This document shows positions 62,913-64,000 of a stretch of 64,000 nucleotides of DNA, in pieces. Position 1 is the first letter of the stretch. The number at the start of each line of letters is the position of its first letter. Source of the DNA: Pythium myriotylum. Lineage: Eukaryota > Oomycota > Peronosporomycetes > Pythiales > Pythiaceae. Made by a program: the position numbers and the translations under genes. The notes beneath the pieces are model-generated. The model made no database searches, had not been told where the DNA came from, and saw only the letters and a list, made by a program, of their open reading frames with translations. The DNA lies in assembly GCA_023091665.1 (NCBI GenBank), contig JALJCQ010000008.1, forward strand, positions 248,001 to 312,000, given 5' to 3'.

Positions 62913-64000
62913 TCATTTTCGTCGCGCTTTGCCCACGTCGGAGAAGCCGTAGCCTCCCGCAGCCATGCCAACTAACGAACTGCCACCGCCGCTGTTCGTT
63001 TTGGTCTTGGCAACGGCTTTCGATGCTTTACTTGCGAGTGGTGGTGGCGGTGCAGCCTGCAAGTGGCTGTACGCTCCGGACGCAGGTACGAGTTTCTTCG
63101 CGGGCTTGCTGCTGGCGTCGTAGACACCGGATCGATTCGTGCTCGAGCCGTTCGAAGAAGCCTTGCTCGAGAACGTGCTGGTCTTGAGGGACTTTTGCGC
63201 GTTCGGCAGTTTGGTCTTGGCTTTGGCCTTGCCGTGGATGGGCGGCAACTCATTCTGATCGTCGTCATCGTCCTCCTCATCATCGTTCTCGAAGCCGTAG
63301 TGGGGCTTTCCCGTGGACTGTTGTATCGATGGCAGGGGCATGGACTCGGGATACTCTTCCTTGCCCTTCTTCACGTTCTTCATGGCCATCGCGATGCTCT
63401 GATGGCCGTAAGGTGGAGCTATCGAGCCGCCTGTGGTGGTTGTCCCACTTGTCTGGTTCGTACTGATGGATGCTTGTTGCTGCTGCTGGATCCTCAACTG
63501 GGCTTCCTCCAGTTCACGCAGGTCTTTGAAGAACTCGTGACGTAGTGCTTCTCTCGCGTTCAAACGCTTGCTCGGGTCATACGAGAGCATCTTGTACATC
63601 AAATCGATGGCCGCAGCGCTCGCATGCGGAATGAGCTTGCCCAGCGTCGTGCCTTCGTCCTTGGGGAAGTTAAAGTCGACGTGGGCTGCGCCCTTGCGCT
63701 TGAAGACCTCAAGCACCTCGGGCGGAGGCGTGCCGAGGATCTTGTGGATGCGGTGGATCTGGTCAAGCTCGTTCGAGCCCGGGAAGAGCGGGTAGAGCGA
63801 CGTGATTTCGAAGAAGACGCAGCCAGCGCCCCACATGTCCATCTCGGGTCCGTAGTAGCCGTCGGTCAGCAGGCACTCGGGCGCGCGATACCAACGCGTC
63901 GAGATATACTCTGTATACGGTTGTTTAGAGTAGATCCCCCGACATGAGCCAAAGTCAGCTAGCTTGAGCTTGCTGTTGTCGTCCACGAGGATGTTCTCGG
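62913..64000 (-). CDS. MOK-like CMGC protein kinase, C-terminal part (5' end outside window)
   Basis: The frame is open to the window edge, so the start, ATP site and catalytic loop lie beyond 64000. Seen from the N-terminal side: ENILVDDNSKLKLADFGSC (DFG motif), activation loop with TEY (YTEYISTRWYRAPE), GAGCVFFEI, PLFPGSNELDQI and the CMGC insert ILGTPPPEVL, then the end of the kinase domain near LSYDPSKRLNAREALRHEFF. The activation loop reads as in MOK/RCK kinases, relatives of MAK and ICK that work in cilia and flagella. A tail of about 200 residues is low-complexity (Gln, Ser, Gly, Lys). It ends at TGA on the minus strand near 62913, convergent with the phosphagen kinase gene. Confidence 0.88.
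   Translation of the reverse strand, partial: ENILVDDNSKLKLADFGSCRGIYSKQPYTEYISTRWYRAPECLLTDGYYGPEMDMWGAGCVFFEITSLYPLFPGSNELDQIHRIHKILGTPPPEVLEVFKRKGAAHVDFNFPKDEGTTLGKLIPHASAAAIDLMYKMLSYDPSKRLNAREALRHEFFKDLRELEEAQLRIQQQQQASISTNQTSGTTTTGGSIAPPYGHQSIAMAMKNVKKGKEEYPESMPLPSIQQSTGKPHYGFENDDEEDDDDDQNELPPIHGKAKAKTKLPNAQKSLKTSTFSSKASSNGSSTNRSGVYDASSKPAKKLVPASGAYSHLQAAPPPPLASKASKAVAKTKTNSGGGSSLVGMAAGGYGFSDVGKARRK

Overview
The window looks like a transposon-rich stretch of an oomycete nuclear genome, most likely Phytophthora or a close relative. The clues are a secreted AA17-type lytic polysaccharide monooxygenase, a two-domain phosphagen kinase of the kind known from Phytophthora, oomycete-type initiator motifs, an intron-poor gene style, and chromodomain Ty3/gypsy elements carrying a second RNase H, a combination I recall from oomycetes. 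No rRNA, tRNA or CRISPR array was recognised.

Positions 1-25484 are one Ty3/gypsy chromovirus (element A, + strand). It has decayed gag, protease, reverse transcriptase, two RNase H domains and an integrase cut at base 8220. A second related element (B, 8221-18760) is inserted exactly there with a 4-bp target duplication GTTG, and element A's integrase tail and chromodomain resume at 18765. Both A and B carry a long minus-strand gene between the chromodomain and the 3' LTR (20560-23705 in A, 14770-17566 in B). The two products resemble each other at both ends, so this antisense gene appears to be an inherited part of the family; it is the main candidate for an undescribed component. In A it has been invaded by a fragment of a host bZIP/M96-like gene. 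The 3' LTR of A is itself broken by a truncated copy of element C.

Positions 25485-28436 hold an inverted, almost identical copy of part of B (B'), into which A probably inserted. Then follow repeats, a gene fragment cut by a 1063-bp solo LTR with target duplication ATAT, an aldo-keto reductase pseudogene, and an intact putative 2-oxoglutarate dioxygenase with a zinc finger (33613-34428). The dioxygenase gene lies beside a 29-bp quasi-palindromic tandem array. Element D (34526-40545), a tyrosine-recombinase retrotransposon with split direct repeats, sits inside that array.

Element C (40950-48134, minus strand) is a nearly complete chromodomain Ty3/gypsy element. Its gag-pol junction shows a textbook -1 frameshift signal. 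C adjoins a truncated Crypton recombinase gene. Next comes a head-to-head palindrome (arms 48572-50605 and 50693-52726) that carries two copies of the AA17 gene.

Positions 53600-64000 are gene-like: a secreted SnoaL/NTF2-like protein, a helicase relic, a 971-residue potassium channel, a 783-residue double phosphagen kinase and the C-terminal part of a MOK-like protein kinase that runs off the window.
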